From positions 992,001 to 1,056,000 of the forward strand of contig NZ_CP126238.1 of the NCBI RefSeq assembly GCF_044792555.1: DNA of 64,000 bases, given 5' to 3'. This document shows, in pieces, positions 16,158-24,460 of this stretch (positions are counted from its first letter, which is position 1; every line of letters starts with the position of its first letter). Source of the DNA: Alicycliphilus denitrificans_A (GTDB lineage: Bacteria > Pseudomonadota > Gammaproteobacteria > Burkholderiales > Burkholderiaceae_C). Made by a program: the position numbers and the translations under genes. The notes beneath the pieces were generated by a model. It made no database searches. It saw only the letters and a program-made list of their open reading frames with translations, and had not been told where the DNA came from.

Positions 16158-16774
16158 GCCGCGGCGCCGCCCGGCCTGGCGTGCGCAAGCCCGCAGCCGC
16201 GCGTGGCGCGGGCGAGGTGCGCATCATCGGCGGCCAGTGGCGGCGCACGCGCCTGCCCGTGGCCGACCGCCCCGGCCTGCGCCCCACGCCGGACCGCGTG
16301 CGCGAGACCCTGTTCAACTGGCTGGGCCAGGACCTCACCGGCTGGCGCTGTCTGGACGCCTTTGCCGGCACGGGCGCCCTGGGGCTGGAGGCCGCATCGC
16401 GCGGCGCGGCCAGCGTGCTGCTGGTGGAGGGCGACGCCGGCCTGGTCCGGCAGCTGGAGCTGCTGCGCGAGCGCCTGCAGGCGACCAGCGTGCGCGTGCA
16501 GCGCGGCGACGGCGTGGCCGCGCTGCGCCAGTGCCAGCCCGCCAGCATGCACCTGCTGTTCATCGACCCGCCGTTCGATGGCGCGCTGTTCGCCCCGGCG
16601 CTGCAGGCCGCGGCGCAGGCCGTGGCGCAGGGCGGCTTCATCTACCTGGAGGCGCCCGCCGCCTGGACGGATGCCGAGCTCAAGCCCCTGGGCCTGGCCT
16701 TGCACCGCCACCTGAAGGCCGGCACGGTGCATGCACACCTGTTGCGCCGCTCATCGGATGCTACTGATATGTGA
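16154..16774 (+). CDS. rsmD: 16S rRNA (guanine(966)-N(2))-methyltransferase RsmD
   Basis: RsmD methylates G966 of 16S rRNA using S-adenosylmethionine. The 206-residue frame has the family start VRIIGGQWRRTRLPV near residue 18, the RPTPDRVRETLFNWL block, SAM motif I (DAFAGTGALGLEA) near 70 and catalytic motif IV (FIDPPFD) near 135. The start is TTG at 16154, overlapping the previous stop; no better start is visible before the conserved region. The TGA stop lies inside a hairpin repeat copy (16765-16813). coaD follows, the usual order in betaproteobacteria. Confidence 0.93.
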   Translation: MSRGAARPGVRKPAAARGAGEVRIIGGQWRRTRLPVADRPGLRPTPDRVRETLFNWLGQDLTGWRCLDAFAGTGALGLEAASRGAASVLLVEGDAGLVRQLELLRERLQATSVRVQRGDGVAALRQCQPASMHLLFIDPPFDGALFAPALQAAAQAVAQGGFIYLEAPAAWTDAELKPLGLALHRHLKAGTVHAHLLRRSSDATDM

Positions 16775-16813
16775 GCTACTTGCGCTTGTCGTATAAGCGC
16801 TGGAGGCTTGTTT
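16765..16813 (+). repeat. Dispersed ATAGCT hairpin repeat covering the rsmD stop codon
   Basis: Head GTGAGCT (variant of ATAGCT) at 16771, TGCGCTT, loop, then AAGCGCTGGAGGCTTGTTT. TGCGCTT and AAGCGC pair. The TGA of rsmD is part of the head. Confidence 0.8.
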
Positions 16814-16904
16814 CGCATCAGGCTGCTGCATGGGTCACGGCGCTGCATAATCGGCCCCAAGGGGCCCGCGCCGGGCGCCACCCACTGCAAGGAGAAGCCA
16901 CGCC

Positions 16905-17393
16905 ATGGCGCATGTAGTTGCCGTTTATCCCGGAACCTTCGACCCCATCACGCTGGGCCATGAAGACCTGGTGCGCCGCGCGGCGCAGCTGTTCGAGCGC
17001 GTGATCGTGGCCGTGGCCATTGCCCATCACAAGAAGACGATGTTCAGCCTGGACGAGCGCATGGACATGGCGCGCGAGGCCCTGCAGGACTGCCCCCAGG
17101 TCCAGGTCGAGCCCTTCGAGGGCCTGGTGACCGAGTTCACGGCCGCGCGCGGCGGCACGGCCATGGTGCGCGGCCTGCGCTCGGGCACGGATTTCGACTA
17201 TGAATTCCAGCTTGCCGGCATGAACCGCGCGCTGGTGCCGCAGATCGAGACCGTGTTCCTGACCCCCAGCAGCCAGTACCAGTTCATCAGCAGCACCCTG
17301 GTGCGCGAGATCGCCACTCTGGGCGGCGACGTGGCGCAGTTTGTCTCGCCCGCCGTGCTGCGGCGGCTGCAGGCCAGGGTGGGGAAGGCATAA
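16905..17393 (+). CDS. coaD: Phosphopantetheine adenylyltransferase
   Basis: CoaD makes dephospho-CoA from 4'-phosphopantetheine and ATP, the penultimate step of CoA synthesis. The 162-residue protein is of standard length. It shows YPGTFDPITLGHEDLVRRA with the nucleotidyltransferase TxGH motif near residues 16-19, the substrate region AMVRGLRSGTDFDYEFQLAG near 88-107 and the ISSTLVREIA motif near 128. AAGGAG precedes the ATG. It follows rsmD, the common betaproteobacterial order, and ends in a terminator-like hairpin. Confidence 0.96.
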   Translation: MAHVVAVYPGTFDPITLGHEDLVRRAAQLFERVIVAVAIAHHKKTMFSLDERMDMAREALQDCPQVQVEPFEGLVTEFTAARGGTAMVRGLRSGTDFDYEFQLAGMNRALVPQIETVFLTPSSQYQFISSTLVREIATLGGDVAQFVSPAVLRRLQARVGKA

Positions 17394-17394
17394 A

Positions 17395-17420
17395 CGCGCC
17401 GCCTGTCATCGGGCGGCGCG
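17395..17420. terminator. GC-rich hairpin between convergent coaD and the BON lipoprotein gene
   Basis: CGCGCCGCC pairs with GGCGGCGCG around an 8-base loop, starting directly after the coaD stop. There is only a weak T stretch on the plus strand (TGTTCT). Confidence 0.6.
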
Positions 17421-17442
17421 TGTTCTGGGGGCGCGCCTGGGA

Positions 17443-17757
17443 TCAGGGGCGCACGACGATGCTGTTGCGCACCTCGCGCACATGCCGGGTGGTGCGGGCG
17501 ATGGATTCGGCCCGCTCCTTTTCGGCCTGCGACTTGGCAAAGCCCGACAGCTGCACGGTGCCGTTGAGCGTCTCCACGCTGATGGCGGTGGCCGATACGC
17601 CCTTGTCCTCGGCCATCTTCGCCTTCACGGCGGTGGTGATGGCCGCGTCGTCCACGTAGGAGCCCACGGTCTGCTGGTCGCGGGCCACGGAGCAGCCGGT
17701 GGAGACGAGGGTGGCGCCCGTCAGCAGGGCGAAGGCGATCGCAGTGGCGTATTTCAT
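17443..17757 (-). CDS. BON-domain lipoprotein
   Basis: A 104-residue exported protein with a signal peptide and lipobox LVSTGC (cysteine near residue 22), followed by one BON domain (residues about 35-100: DDAAITTAVKAKMAEDKGVS, ISVETLNGTVQLSGF, then VREVRNSIVV). BON domains are found in osmotic-stress and outer-membrane proteins such as OsmY and are thought to bind phospholipid surfaces. It is 72 bases downstream of the sensor kinase gene on the same strand and may share its transcript. The exact role is unknown. Confidence 0.85.
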   Translation of the reverse strand: MKYATAIAFALLTGATLVSTGCSVARDQQTVGSYVDDAAITTAVKAKMAEDKGVSATAISVETLNGTVQLSGFAKSQAEKERAESIARTTRHVREVRNSIVVRP

Positions 17758-17829
17758 GGTTGTCCTTCGAGGGTGGCTGGAGGGTGGCTGAGAAACTGGG
17801 TCATAGCGTCGGCGCGTCGCGCCGCTTTG

Positions 17830-19188
17830 TCAAGCACCCGGCATATCGCTGGCACTGTGCGGCAGCACGGCGCTGACCAAGGTGCCGGCGCCGGGCGTGG
17901 AGTGCACGCTGAATTGCCCGCCCGCAGCCTCCACGCGGTGGCGCATGCCCAGCAGGCCGTGGGCATCCGGGGCGATGCGCCGGGTGTCAAAGCCGACTCC
18001 GTCGTCGCGCACCTGCACCGAGACATGGTCCGGATGGTTGTGCACGCACACCAGCACCTTGCCCGCGTTGGCATATTTGCTGATGTTGGTGAGCGACTCC
18101 TGCACCAGCCGGTACACCGTGAGCTGCGCGGACTCGGACAGCGGCACATCCTCCAGCAGGGTGTCCACCTGCAGGTTGCTGTGCCGGGCAAAGTCGCGCG
18201 TCAGAATCTCCAACGCCGCCGTCAGCCCCAGGTTGGACAGGGAGGAGGGGCGCAGGTTCTCGATGATGCGGCGCTTGAGCGCAATGCCGCTGTTGAGCGT
18301 GTCCGTCAGGTGCTGGATGCGCTCGGCGTTGTCGGGCAGTTGCATGTCCACGCGCGACTTGAGCCGTGCCAGGTCCAGTTTGGCGGCCGTGAGCAGCGCG
18401 CCCAGCTCATCGTGCAGCTCGCGCGCCAGGTGCGCGCGCTCGTCCTCGCGCACCTGCTGCAGGTGGTTCGCCAGCTGTGACAGCGAGGCCGTGCGCTCGC
18501 GCACCAGCTGCTCCAGCCGGTCACGCTCGCGCGCCAGCACCTGCTGCTCGCGTTCATTGGCCGCCTGCAGGGCATGGGTCTGGCGCAGGTACATGTAGAA
18601 GGCCAGCAGGCCGATCAGGGCCACGGCGGCAATGCCCATGCGCGACAGTCTCAGCGAGTGCACGATTTCCTGCGCGCTGCCTTGCGCCTGCTGCTCGCTG
18701 AGCGCCACCAGCCGGGCGGCGATGCTGCGGATGGCATCCATGCTGTCCTTGCCGCTATCGGTGGACAGCACGACGCGCCAGGACTCGTCATGGTTCTTGC
18801 GCCGCAGCTCCAGTATCAGATTGAGCTCCGACAGCTTGCGCGCGACCTGCTGCGACAGCCGTGCAAACTCCTCGCGCTCCTGGGGCTGCTGCTGGTAGGT
18901 CTGGCTCAGTTCTTCGAGGTTGGCGGTGATCGTGGCCACGGCCTGGTCGTAGGGCCGCAGATAGTGCTCGTCGCCGGTCAGCAGATAGCCGCGCAGGCCG
19001 GTCTCGGCATTCAGCATGTTCTGCAGCAGCCGGTCCAGCGCATTGCGCGTGGTGTGGGAGTGGGCCAGCTCGGCGACGGCGCTGCGCGAGCCCATGTAGC
19101 CGATTTCGTTGATGCCCACCAGCAGCAGCGCTGCCAGCAGTGCCAGCGGCAGGCTGAAGGCCATTTTGCGCAAGCGCGACCAATTCAT
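17830..19188 (-). CDS. CHASE3-type sensor histidine kinase (NarX/HisKA_3 class)
   Basis: A 452-residue membrane kinase. TM1 is near residues 11-27, followed by a periplasmic CHASE3-like region (LLQNMLNAETGLRGYLLTGD near 54-73), TM2 near 184-200, a coiled coil, then a HisKA_3 dimerisation helix with the phospho-acceptor H259 in ARELHDELGALL and an ATPase domain with DGVGFD and GLLGMRHRVEAAGG. The start at 19188 (MNWSRLRK) is chosen because it is followed at once by the first membrane helix; the frame extends upstream but without homology-like sequence. A LuxR-type response regulator is divergent 113 bases away and is its likely partner. Confidence 0.9.
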   Translation of the reverse strand: MNWSRLRKMAFSLPLALLAALLLVGINEIGYMGSRSAVAELAHSHTTRNALDRLLQNMLNAETGLRGYLLTGDEHYLRPYDQAVATITANLEELSQTYQQQPQEREEFARLSQQVARKLSELNLILELRRKNHDESWRVVLSTDSGKDSMDAIRSIAARLVALSEQQAQGSAQEIVHSLRLSRMGIAAVALIGLLAFYMYLRQTHALQAANEREQQVLARERDRLEQLVRERTASLSQLANHLQQVREDERAHLARELHDELGALLTAAKLDLARLKSRVDMQLPDNAERIQHLTDTLNSGIALKRRIIENLRPSSLSNLGLTAALEILTRDFARHSNLQVDTLLEDVPLSESAQLTVYRLVQESLTNISKYANAGKVLVCVHNHPDHVSVQVRDDGVGFDTRRIAPDAHGLLGMRHRVEAAGGQFSVHSTPGAGTLVSAVLPHSASDMPGA

Positions 19189-19301
19189 GTACGGGCTTCT
19201 CCTGGGCCGGTGTGGCGCGGCCGAAATGCATATCATCGGTCCGTGACACCCTGTGAGCGCCATTATGGGCGCCTGGCCCTGCACCCCTGAAGGATGGCTT
19301 G

Positions 19302-19934
19302 ATGATCAAGATCGGCATTGTGGATGACCATGCAATAGTGCGTTCCGGCCTGCGCCAGTTCCTGTCCGACTATGTGGACCTGCGCGTGGTGGGCGAGGCC
19401 GCGAACGGCCGCGAGGCCATCGACCTGGTGCGCGCGCATGAGATCGACGTGCTGATCATGGACCTGGCCATGCCCGGGCAGAGTGGCCTGGATGCGCTCG
19501 CCATGCTGCGTGCCAAGGCGCCGGACATGGGCATACTGATCCTGAGCGGCTACCCCGAGGAGCACTACGCCATCAACCTGATCCGCCAGGGCGCGAGCGG
19601 CTACCTGAACAAGGAATGCGAGCCCAAGGAAATCGTCGAGGCGATTCGCACCATCGCCCTGGGGCGCCGTTACCTGACCCCTGCGGTGGCCGACCTGCTG
19701 GCCCAGCAGCTGCACCGCAAGGACGGCGCGCCGCCGCACGAGCAGCTGTCCGAGCGCGAGTTCCAGGTGTTCCTGAAGCTGGCACGGGGGGAGACGGCCG
19801 GGGACATCGCCAAGTCGCTTTCTCTCAGCGTCAAGACCGTGAGTACCTACCGCACGCGGCTCATGGAGAAGATGGGCTTGTCTTCCAACAGCGACCTGAC
19901 CTATTACGCGCTCAAGAACCGGCTCATCGATTGA
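19302..19934 (+). CDS. LuxR/NarL-family response regulator
   Basis: A 210-residue regulator with a receiver domain (IVDDHAIVRSGL; phospho-acceptor D54 in LIMDLAMPGQSG; switch lysine in GYLNKE) and a C-terminal LuxR helix-turn-helix (LSEREFQVFLKLARGETAGD, SLSVKTVSTYRTRLMEKMGL). It resembles UvrY/GacA-like regulators. It is divergent from the CHASE3 kinase and is presumably phosphorylated by it. ATG at 19302 preceded by AAGGATGG is a better start than the TTG three bases upstream. It is convergent with an orphan receiver gene. Confidence 0.92.
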   Translation: MIKIGIVDDHAIVRSGLRQFLSDYVDLRVVGEAANGREAIDLVRAHEIDVLIMDLAMPGQSGLDALAMLRAKAPDMGILILSGYPEEHYAINLIRQGASGYLNKECEPKEIVEAIRTIALGRRYLTPAVADLLAQQLHRKDGAPPHEQLSEREFQVFLKLARGETAGDIAKSLSLSVKTVSTYRTRLMEKMGLSSNSDLTYYALKNRLID

Positions 19935-19938
19935 CCGT

Positions 19939-20355
19939 TCAAAGCGGGCCTGGGCCGATGGCGGCATGGACGGCGGACGCGCGTTGCGCGCCATGGACGA
20001 TGCAGTAGTCCACCAGCGCGTCGATTTCATTGGACTTGTCGAACACCGCATCCACGCCGAGCTGCGCGCAGCGCATGCGCACGTCGGGCGTGGCGTAGTT
20101 GCTCAGCACCACCAGCTTCTGCGCGCTCATGCGCTCGCGGCATGCGGCCAGCACGCCCAGGCCGCTGCCCTCGCGCAGGAACAGATCGACGATGGCCAGA
20201 TCCCACTGTGCGGGGTGTGCGGTGAGCCAGGCTTTGCCCTCCTCCTCGGTCTCGGCGCTGCCCACGGCCTGCACCTCGGCCAGCTCCTCCAGCGTGCCTA
20301 TCAGGTTCTCGCGGATGGTGGCGTTGTCTTCGACGATGTAGGTGCGCAGTTTCAC
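19939..20355 (-). CDS. Stand-alone receiver-domain protein
   Basis: A 138-residue protein made only of a CheY-like receiver domain: acidic pocket in YIVEDNATIREN, phospho-acceptor D57 in LAIVDLFLREGSGLG, a serine in VVLSNYA and lysine in AVFDKSNEID. No output domain is present. GTG at 20355 is the best start, because the conserved core begins three residues later and the upstream frame (from 20451) looks random. It stops 5 bases from the convergent LuxR regulator and may modulate the neighbouring kinase as a phosphate sink or act on a partner protein. The LREGSGLG pattern resembles small receivers beside UvrY-like systems. Confidence 0.82.
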   Translation of the reverse strand: MKLRTYIVEDNATIRENLIGTLEELAEVQAVGSAETEEEGKAWLTAHPAQWDLAIVDLFLREGSGLGVLAACRERMSAQKLVVLSNYATPDVRMRCAQLGVDAVFDKSNEIDALVDYCIVHGAQRASAVHAAIGPGPL

Positions 20356-20464
20356 GGGTGTTCCAGTTCGGCCCTGCGGCAAAAGAAAGAACCAGGGGGC
20401 TACTTTAGAGCCATGGGCGTGGCGACGCTGCCAGCAGCTGCGCGCAGCCACCGTAGGTGTGTTC

Positions 20465-21229
20465 CTACTCGGGCTGTGCGTGCCGCGCCCCGCACACCGT
20501 GCAGGCGGGGTCGCGCTGTATACGCATTTCGGTCCATTGCATGTCGCGGCCGTCGAGCATCAGCAGGCGCCCGGCCAACGAGGTGCCCACCCCGGCGATG
20601 AGCTTGAGCGCCTCGGCCGCCTGCATGGTGCCGATGATGCCCACCATGGGGGCGAACACGCCCATGGTGGCGCAGGCCACCTCCTCAAATTGGGCGTCGG
20701 GCGGAAACAGGCAGGCATAGCAGGGCGTGTCGCCGCGGCGTGGGTCGTACACCGAGACTTGGCCGTCAAAGCGGATCGCGGCGCCGGCCACCAGCGGCCT
20801 GGCGTGGTGCACGCAGGCGGCGTTGATGGCCTGGCGCGTGCGGTAGTTGTCGCTGCAGTCCAGCACCACGTCGGCCTGCGCCACCAGCGCGTCCAGCGCC
20901 GCTGCGTCCACGCGCTGGCGCACGGTCTGCACGCTGACCTGCGGGTTGATGGCGCGCACGGCCTGGGCCGCGGAGTCCACCTTCGCAAGCCCCACGCGTC
21001 CGCTGGTGTGGGCGATCTGGCGCTGCAGGTTGGTCAGGTCCACCACGTCGTCGTCCACCAGCGTCAGGCAGCCCACGCCGGCCGAGCCCAGGAACAGCGC
21101 CACCGGCGAACCCAGGCCGCCGGCGCCCACGATCAGCACCCGCGCCGCCAGGATGCACTCCTGGCCCTCAATGCCGATCTCGTCGAGCAGGATGTGGCGT
21201 GAATAGCGCAGAAGTTGATCGTCATTCAT
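20465..21229 (-). CDS. moeB: MoeB/ThiF-family sulfur-carrier adenylyltransferase
   Basis: This E1-like enzyme adenylates the C-terminus of a ubiquitin-like sulfur carrier (MoaD or ThiS) for molybdopterin or thiamine synthesis. The 254-residue protein has the LLRYSRHILLDEIG opening, the ATP fold VLIVGAGGLGSPVALFLGSA, the DDDVVDLTNLQRQIAH block, and two CxxC zinc pairs (CYACLFPP near 175 and CTVCGARH near 244). There is no C-terminal rhodanese domain. It follows ctpA and gpmA on the same strand, an order I expect in betaproteobacteria. Whether it serves MoaD, ThiS or both is not decided by sequence. Confidence 0.88.
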   Translation of the reverse strand: MNDDQLLRYSRHILLDEIGIEGQECILAARVLIVGAGGLGSPVALFLGSAGVGCLTLVDDDVVDLTNLQRQIAHTSGRVGLAKVDSAAQAVRAINPQVSVQTVRQRVDAAALDALVAQADVVLDCSDNYRTRQAINAACVHHARPLVAGAAIRFDGQVSVYDPRRGDTPCYACLFPPDAQFEEVACATMGVFAPMVGIIGTMQAAEALKLIAGVGTSLAGRLLMLDGRDMQWTEMRIQRDPACTVCGARHAQPE

Positions 21230-21305
21230 GGCGTGAGGGGCGTGAAAAAGGCCGGGCCCCGCGGGAAACCCGGCCTGGTGGCGAGAACGAGTATTTCGTC
21301 TCGGT

Positions 21306-22742
21306 TCAATTGTCCTTCTTCTCTTCCTTGCGCTCGGTCAGCGTCTTGCTGGCGACCACCGTGCGCCCCTTGAGCTGGTTCAGCGCCTGGATGAGCTGGA
21401 AGTCCTTGTCCGAGCCGAATTCGGGCAGCTTGCGCTCGGCAATCGGCTTCTTGGCCTCTTCCTCCAGGCGCTTCTTGGCCTCCTCGCGCGCCTTTTCGCG
21501 CGCTGCATCCTTGACCTCCTCGCCTTGGCCGCTGGTCAGGTGCTTCTCCAGGTCGGCCTCGCGCATGCGCAGCGAGGCGTAGATGTCGCCCTCGGCCGTC
21601 TCGTCGAGCATCACGTCGGGCACGATGCCCTTGGCCTGTATCGACTTGCCGCTGGGCGTGTAGTAGCGCGCCGTGGTCAGCTTGATGCCGGTGTCGGGGC
21701 CGAGCGGGCGCACCGTCTGCACCGAGCCCTTGCCGAAGGTCTGGCTGCCCATGACGGTGGCGCGCCTGTGGTCCTGCAGCGCGCCGGCGACGATCTCGCT
21801 GGCCGAGGCCGAGCCCTCGTTGACCAGCACCACCAGGGGCACGGTCTTGATGGCGGCGGGCAGGCGCTTGAGCGGGTCGCCGCTGCCGCGGCGCTGGTAG
21901 AACTCGGGCGCGGCCTTGAACGTGGCCTTGCTTTCGGCCAGCTGGCCGTTGGTGGAGACCACGGTCACGTTCTCGGGCAGGAAGGCGGCCGACACGGCCA
22001 CGGCGGCGTCGAGCAGGCCGCCCGGGTCATTGCGCAGGTCCAGCACCAGGCCCTTGAGGCGAGGGTCCTGCTTGTAGATCTCTTCCACCTTGCGCACGAA
22101 GTCGTCCACCGTGCGCTCCTGGAATTGCGACAGGCGGATCCAGGCGTAGCCGGGCTCCACGAGCTTGGCCTTGACCGACTGGGTCTTGATCTCCTCGCGC
22201 GTGATGGTCACGGGGAAGCTGCGGCTTTCTTCCTTGCGCAGGATGGTCAGCGTGACCTTGGTGTTGGGCTCGCCGCGCATGCGCTTGACGGCCTCGTTGA
22301 GCGTCAGGCCCTTGACGGCCGTGTCGTCGATTTTGGTGATCAGGTCGTTGGTCTTCAGGCCCGCGCGGTCGGCGGGCGAGCCCTCGATGGGCGAGACGAT
22401 CTTGATCAGGCCGTCTTCCTGGGTGATCTCGATGCCCACGCCGACGAAGCGGCCGGTCGTGCCCTCGCGGAATTCCTTGAAGGACTTCTTGTCGAAATAC
22501 TGCGAATGCGGGTCCAGGCTGGAGACCATGCCGGAGATGGCGTCGGTGATGAGCTTCTTGTCATCGACCGGCTCCACGTAGTCGGTCTTGATCAGGCCGA
22601 ACACCGCCGACAGCTGCTGGATTTCTTCCAGCGGCAGCGGTGTCATGGCGCCGCGCGCCACCGTCTGCAGCGATACCGTGGTGAGTGCCCCGGCCACTAT
22701 GCCGACCGATACCCATCCCGCAATTTTCAGTTTGTGGCCCAT
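21306..22742 (-). CDS. ctpA: S41 family C-terminal processing protease
   Basis: A 478-residue periplasmic serine protease that trims C-termini of envelope proteins. An N-terminal signal or anchor helix (about residues 8-28) precedes the S41 N-terminal helix region (DYVEPVDDKKLI), a PDZ domain (about 95-175, with FVGVGIEI and SPADRAGLKTNDLI) and the protease core. The nucleophile is the serine in NEGSASASEIVAGAL and the lysine partner is in SQTFGKGSVQTV. The C-terminus is a highly charged helical tail (about residues 400-478). It lies between gpmA and moeB, probably in one operon. Confidence 0.94.
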   Translation of the reverse strand: MGHKLKIAGWVSVGIVAGALTTVSLQTVARGAMTPLPLEEIQQLSAVFGLIKTDYVEPVDDKKLITDAISGMVSSLDPHSQYFDKKSFKEFREGTTGRFVGVGIEITQEDGLIKIVSPIEGSPADRAGLKTNDLITKIDDTAVKGLTLNEAVKRMRGEPNTKVTLTILRKEESRSFPVTITREEIKTQSVKAKLVEPGYAWIRLSQFQERTVDDFVRKVEEIYKQDPRLKGLVLDLRNDPGGLLDAAVAVSAAFLPENVTVVSTNGQLAESKATFKAAPEFYQRRGSGDPLKRLPAAIKTVPLVVLVNEGSASASEIVAGALQDHRRATVMGSQTFGKGSVQTVRPLGPDTGIKLTTARYYTPSGKSIQAKGIVPDVMLDETAEGDIYASLRMREADLEKHLTSGQGEEVKDAAREKAREEAKKRLEEEAKKPIAERKLPEFGSDKDFQLIQALNQLKGRTVVASKTLTERKEEKKDN

Positions 22743-22836
22743 AGAACACCTCTACCGCATCGGATCAATATACACCTTGGAAGGGCGCGGCCCGGGGCAG
22801 TTCCCGCGCCCTTGCCTATTTTTGAGGTTCGGCCTC

Positions 22837-23580
22837 TCAGGCCTTGCCCTGCGCGGCCACGGCCGCGGCGGCCCGGGCGGCGGCCTCGGCGTCGCCCAGG
22901 TAGTAGTGGCGCAGGGGCTTGAGGTCTGCGTCCAGCTCATACACCAGCGGGATACCGTTGGGGATGTTCAGACCCACGATGTCCTGGTCGGAAATGCCGT
23001 CCAGGTACTTGACCAGTGCGCGGATGGAGTTGCCATGGGCGGCGATCAGCACGCGTTTGCCCGACCGGATGGTCGGCGCGATGGTGTCGTTCCAGTAGGG
23101 CAGCACGCGCTGCACCGTGTCCTTGAGGCACTCGGTCAGCGGCACCTGATCGGGCGCCAGGCCCGCATAGCGCAGGTCGCCGCGCTCGCTGCGCGGGTCG
23201 TTGGCCGCGAGGGCCGGCGGCGGCGTGTCGTAGCTGCGGCGCCAGACCAGCACCTGCGCGTCGCCGTACTGCTTGGCCGTCTCGGCCTTGTTCAGGCCCT
23301 GCAGCGCGCCATAGTGGCGCTCGTTCAGACGCCAGCTGTGCTCCACCGGCAGCCAGGTGCGGTCCATCTCGTCCAGGCAGTGCCACAGCGTGCGCGTGGC
23401 GCGCTTCAAGACGCTGGTGTAGGCCAGGTCAAACTCGTAGCCCTCGGCCTTGAGCAGGCGGCCCGCGTTCTTGGCCTGCTCTATGCCGGTGGCGGTGAGA
23501 TCCACGTCGGTCCAGCCGGTGAAGCGGTTTTCCAGATTCCACGTGGATTCGCCGTGGCGGATCAGAACGAGTTTGTGCAT
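22837..23580 (-). CDS. gpmA: 2,3-bisphosphoglycerate-dependent phosphoglycerate mutase
   Basis: GpmA interconverts 3- and 2-phosphoglycerate in glycolysis and gluconeogenesis. The 247-residue protein begins KLVLIRHGESTWNLENRFTG, with the phosphorylated histidine near residue 9, and carries the second histidine in VLIAAHGNSIRALVKYLDG near 183. The insertion YDTPPPAL is typical of the cofactor-dependent type. It is the first gene of the minus-strand run gpmA, ctpA, moeB and is divergent from the rhodanese-grxC-secB-gpsA run with 73 bases between starts. Confidence 0.96.
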   Translation of the reverse strand: MHKLVLIRHGESTWNLENRFTGWTDVDLTATGIEQAKNAGRLLKAEGYEFDLAYTSVLKRATRTLWHCLDEMDRTWLPVEHSWRLNERHYGALQGLNKAETAKQYGDAQVLVWRRSYDTPPPALAANDPRSERGDLRYAGLAPDQVPLTECLKDTVQRVLPYWNDTIAPTIRSGKRVLIAAHGNSIRALVKYLDGISDQDIVGLNIPNGIPLVYELDADLKPLRHYYLGDAEAAARAAAAVAAQGKA

Positions 23581-23653
23581 GGTGTCCCTTGGGCGTTCAG
23601 GTCAAAACTCGCCATTTTAGAATCACGTACTTTGCATTCGCCTAAGGACCTCC

Positions 23654-24058
23654 GTGAACTTCATCGTCGACAACTGGTATTTGATCTTTCTCGCGCTGGC
23701 CTCGGGCGTCATGTTGCTGTTGCCCGTCGTCAAGGGCGCGGGCGGCGGACTGAGCGCCGCACAGGCGGTGCAGCTCATCAACCGCGAGAAGGCCCTGGTG
23801 ATCGATGTGTGCGAGCCTGCGGAATTTGCCGCAGGCCACGTGGGCGGCGCCAAGAACATTCCCCTGGCGCAGCTGCAGGAGCGCCTGCCGCAGGTGGCCA
23901 AGAACAAGGCCGTGCCGGTCATCATGGTCTGCGCCAAGGGCGGGCGTGCCGCGCGCGCCGTGGGCATTGCCAAGGGCCTGGGCTATGACAAAGCGCAAAC
24001 CCTGTCGGGCGGCCTGGCGGCCTGGCGCGAAGCCAATATGCCGATTGAGAAGGCCTGA
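23654..24058 (+). CDS. Membrane-anchored rhodanese-like sulfurtransferase
   Basis: A 134-residue protein with one N-terminal membrane helix (about residues 6-24, LIFLALASGVMLLLPVV) and a rhodanese domain. The active-site cysteine is in MVCAKGGRAARA near residue 96, the loop that binds persulfide in YgaP/GlpE-like proteins; AGHVGGAKNIPL matches the CH2A motif. The start is GTG at 23654 after AAGGACC. It leads the run rhodanese, grxC, secB, gpsA. It may relay sulfur at the membrane or protect thiols, but no partner is proven. Confidence 0.9.
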   Translation: MNFIVDNWYLIFLALASGVMLLLPVVKGAGGGLSAAQAVQLINREKALVIDVCEPAEFAAGHVGGAKNIPLAQLQERLPQVAKNKAVPVIMVCAKGGRAARAVGIAKGLGYDKAQTLSGGLAAWREANMPIEKA

Positions 24059-24110
24059 ACGGCCTGCACCTGCGGTTATGTATCGTTAATTTTGCTGAAA
24101 GGTTGCAGCC

Positions 24111-24368
24111 ATGCAAGCCGTGAAGATGTACACCACCGCCGTGTGTCCCTACTGCATACGCGCCAAGCAGTTGCTGAAAATGAAGGGCGTGGAGCAAATC
24201 GAGGAGATCCGCGTGGACACCGACCCGGCCGCGCGCCAGCACATGATGGAGATCACGGGCCGGCGCACCGTGCCGCAGATCTTCATCGGCGAGACCCATG
24301 TGGGCGGGTATGACGACCTCGCGGCGTTGGATGGCCGTGGCGGCCTGATCCCCCTGCTGGGCGCATGA
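24111..24368 (+). CDS. grxC: Glutaredoxin 3
   Basis: An 85-residue dithiol glutaredoxin that reduces disulfides with glutathione. The active site is CPYC at about residues 12-15 (TTAVCPYCIRAK), with the glutathione-binding TVPQIFIGETHVGG near 53-66 including the cis-proline, and a C-terminal GGYDDLAALD-type helix. It lies 52 bases after the rhodanese gene and before secB, a conserved betaproteobacterial order. Length is typical for GrxC. Confidence 0.95.
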   Translation: MQAVKMYTTAVCPYCIRAKQLLKMKGVEQIEEIRVDTDPAARQHMMEITGRRTVPQIFIGETHVGGYDDLAALDGRGGLIPLLGA

Positions 24369-24404
24369 TTGTCCCGATCGAGGTTGCATAATGCAGCCCC
24401 AAGT

Positions 24405-24442
24405 GCCCGCTGCGGGAGCGTCTCCCCGGCGGGCTTTGTTTT
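24405..24442 (+). terminator. Probable terminator between grxC and secB
   Basis: GCCCGC and GCGGGC form an outer stem with an inner GGGAG/CTCCC stem, followed by TTTGTTTT. It stands 37 bases after the grxC stop and just before the secB ribosome site, so it may be read through or act as an attenuator. Confidence 0.65.
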
Positions 24443-24460
24443 GACTGACGGACCAAAGCC

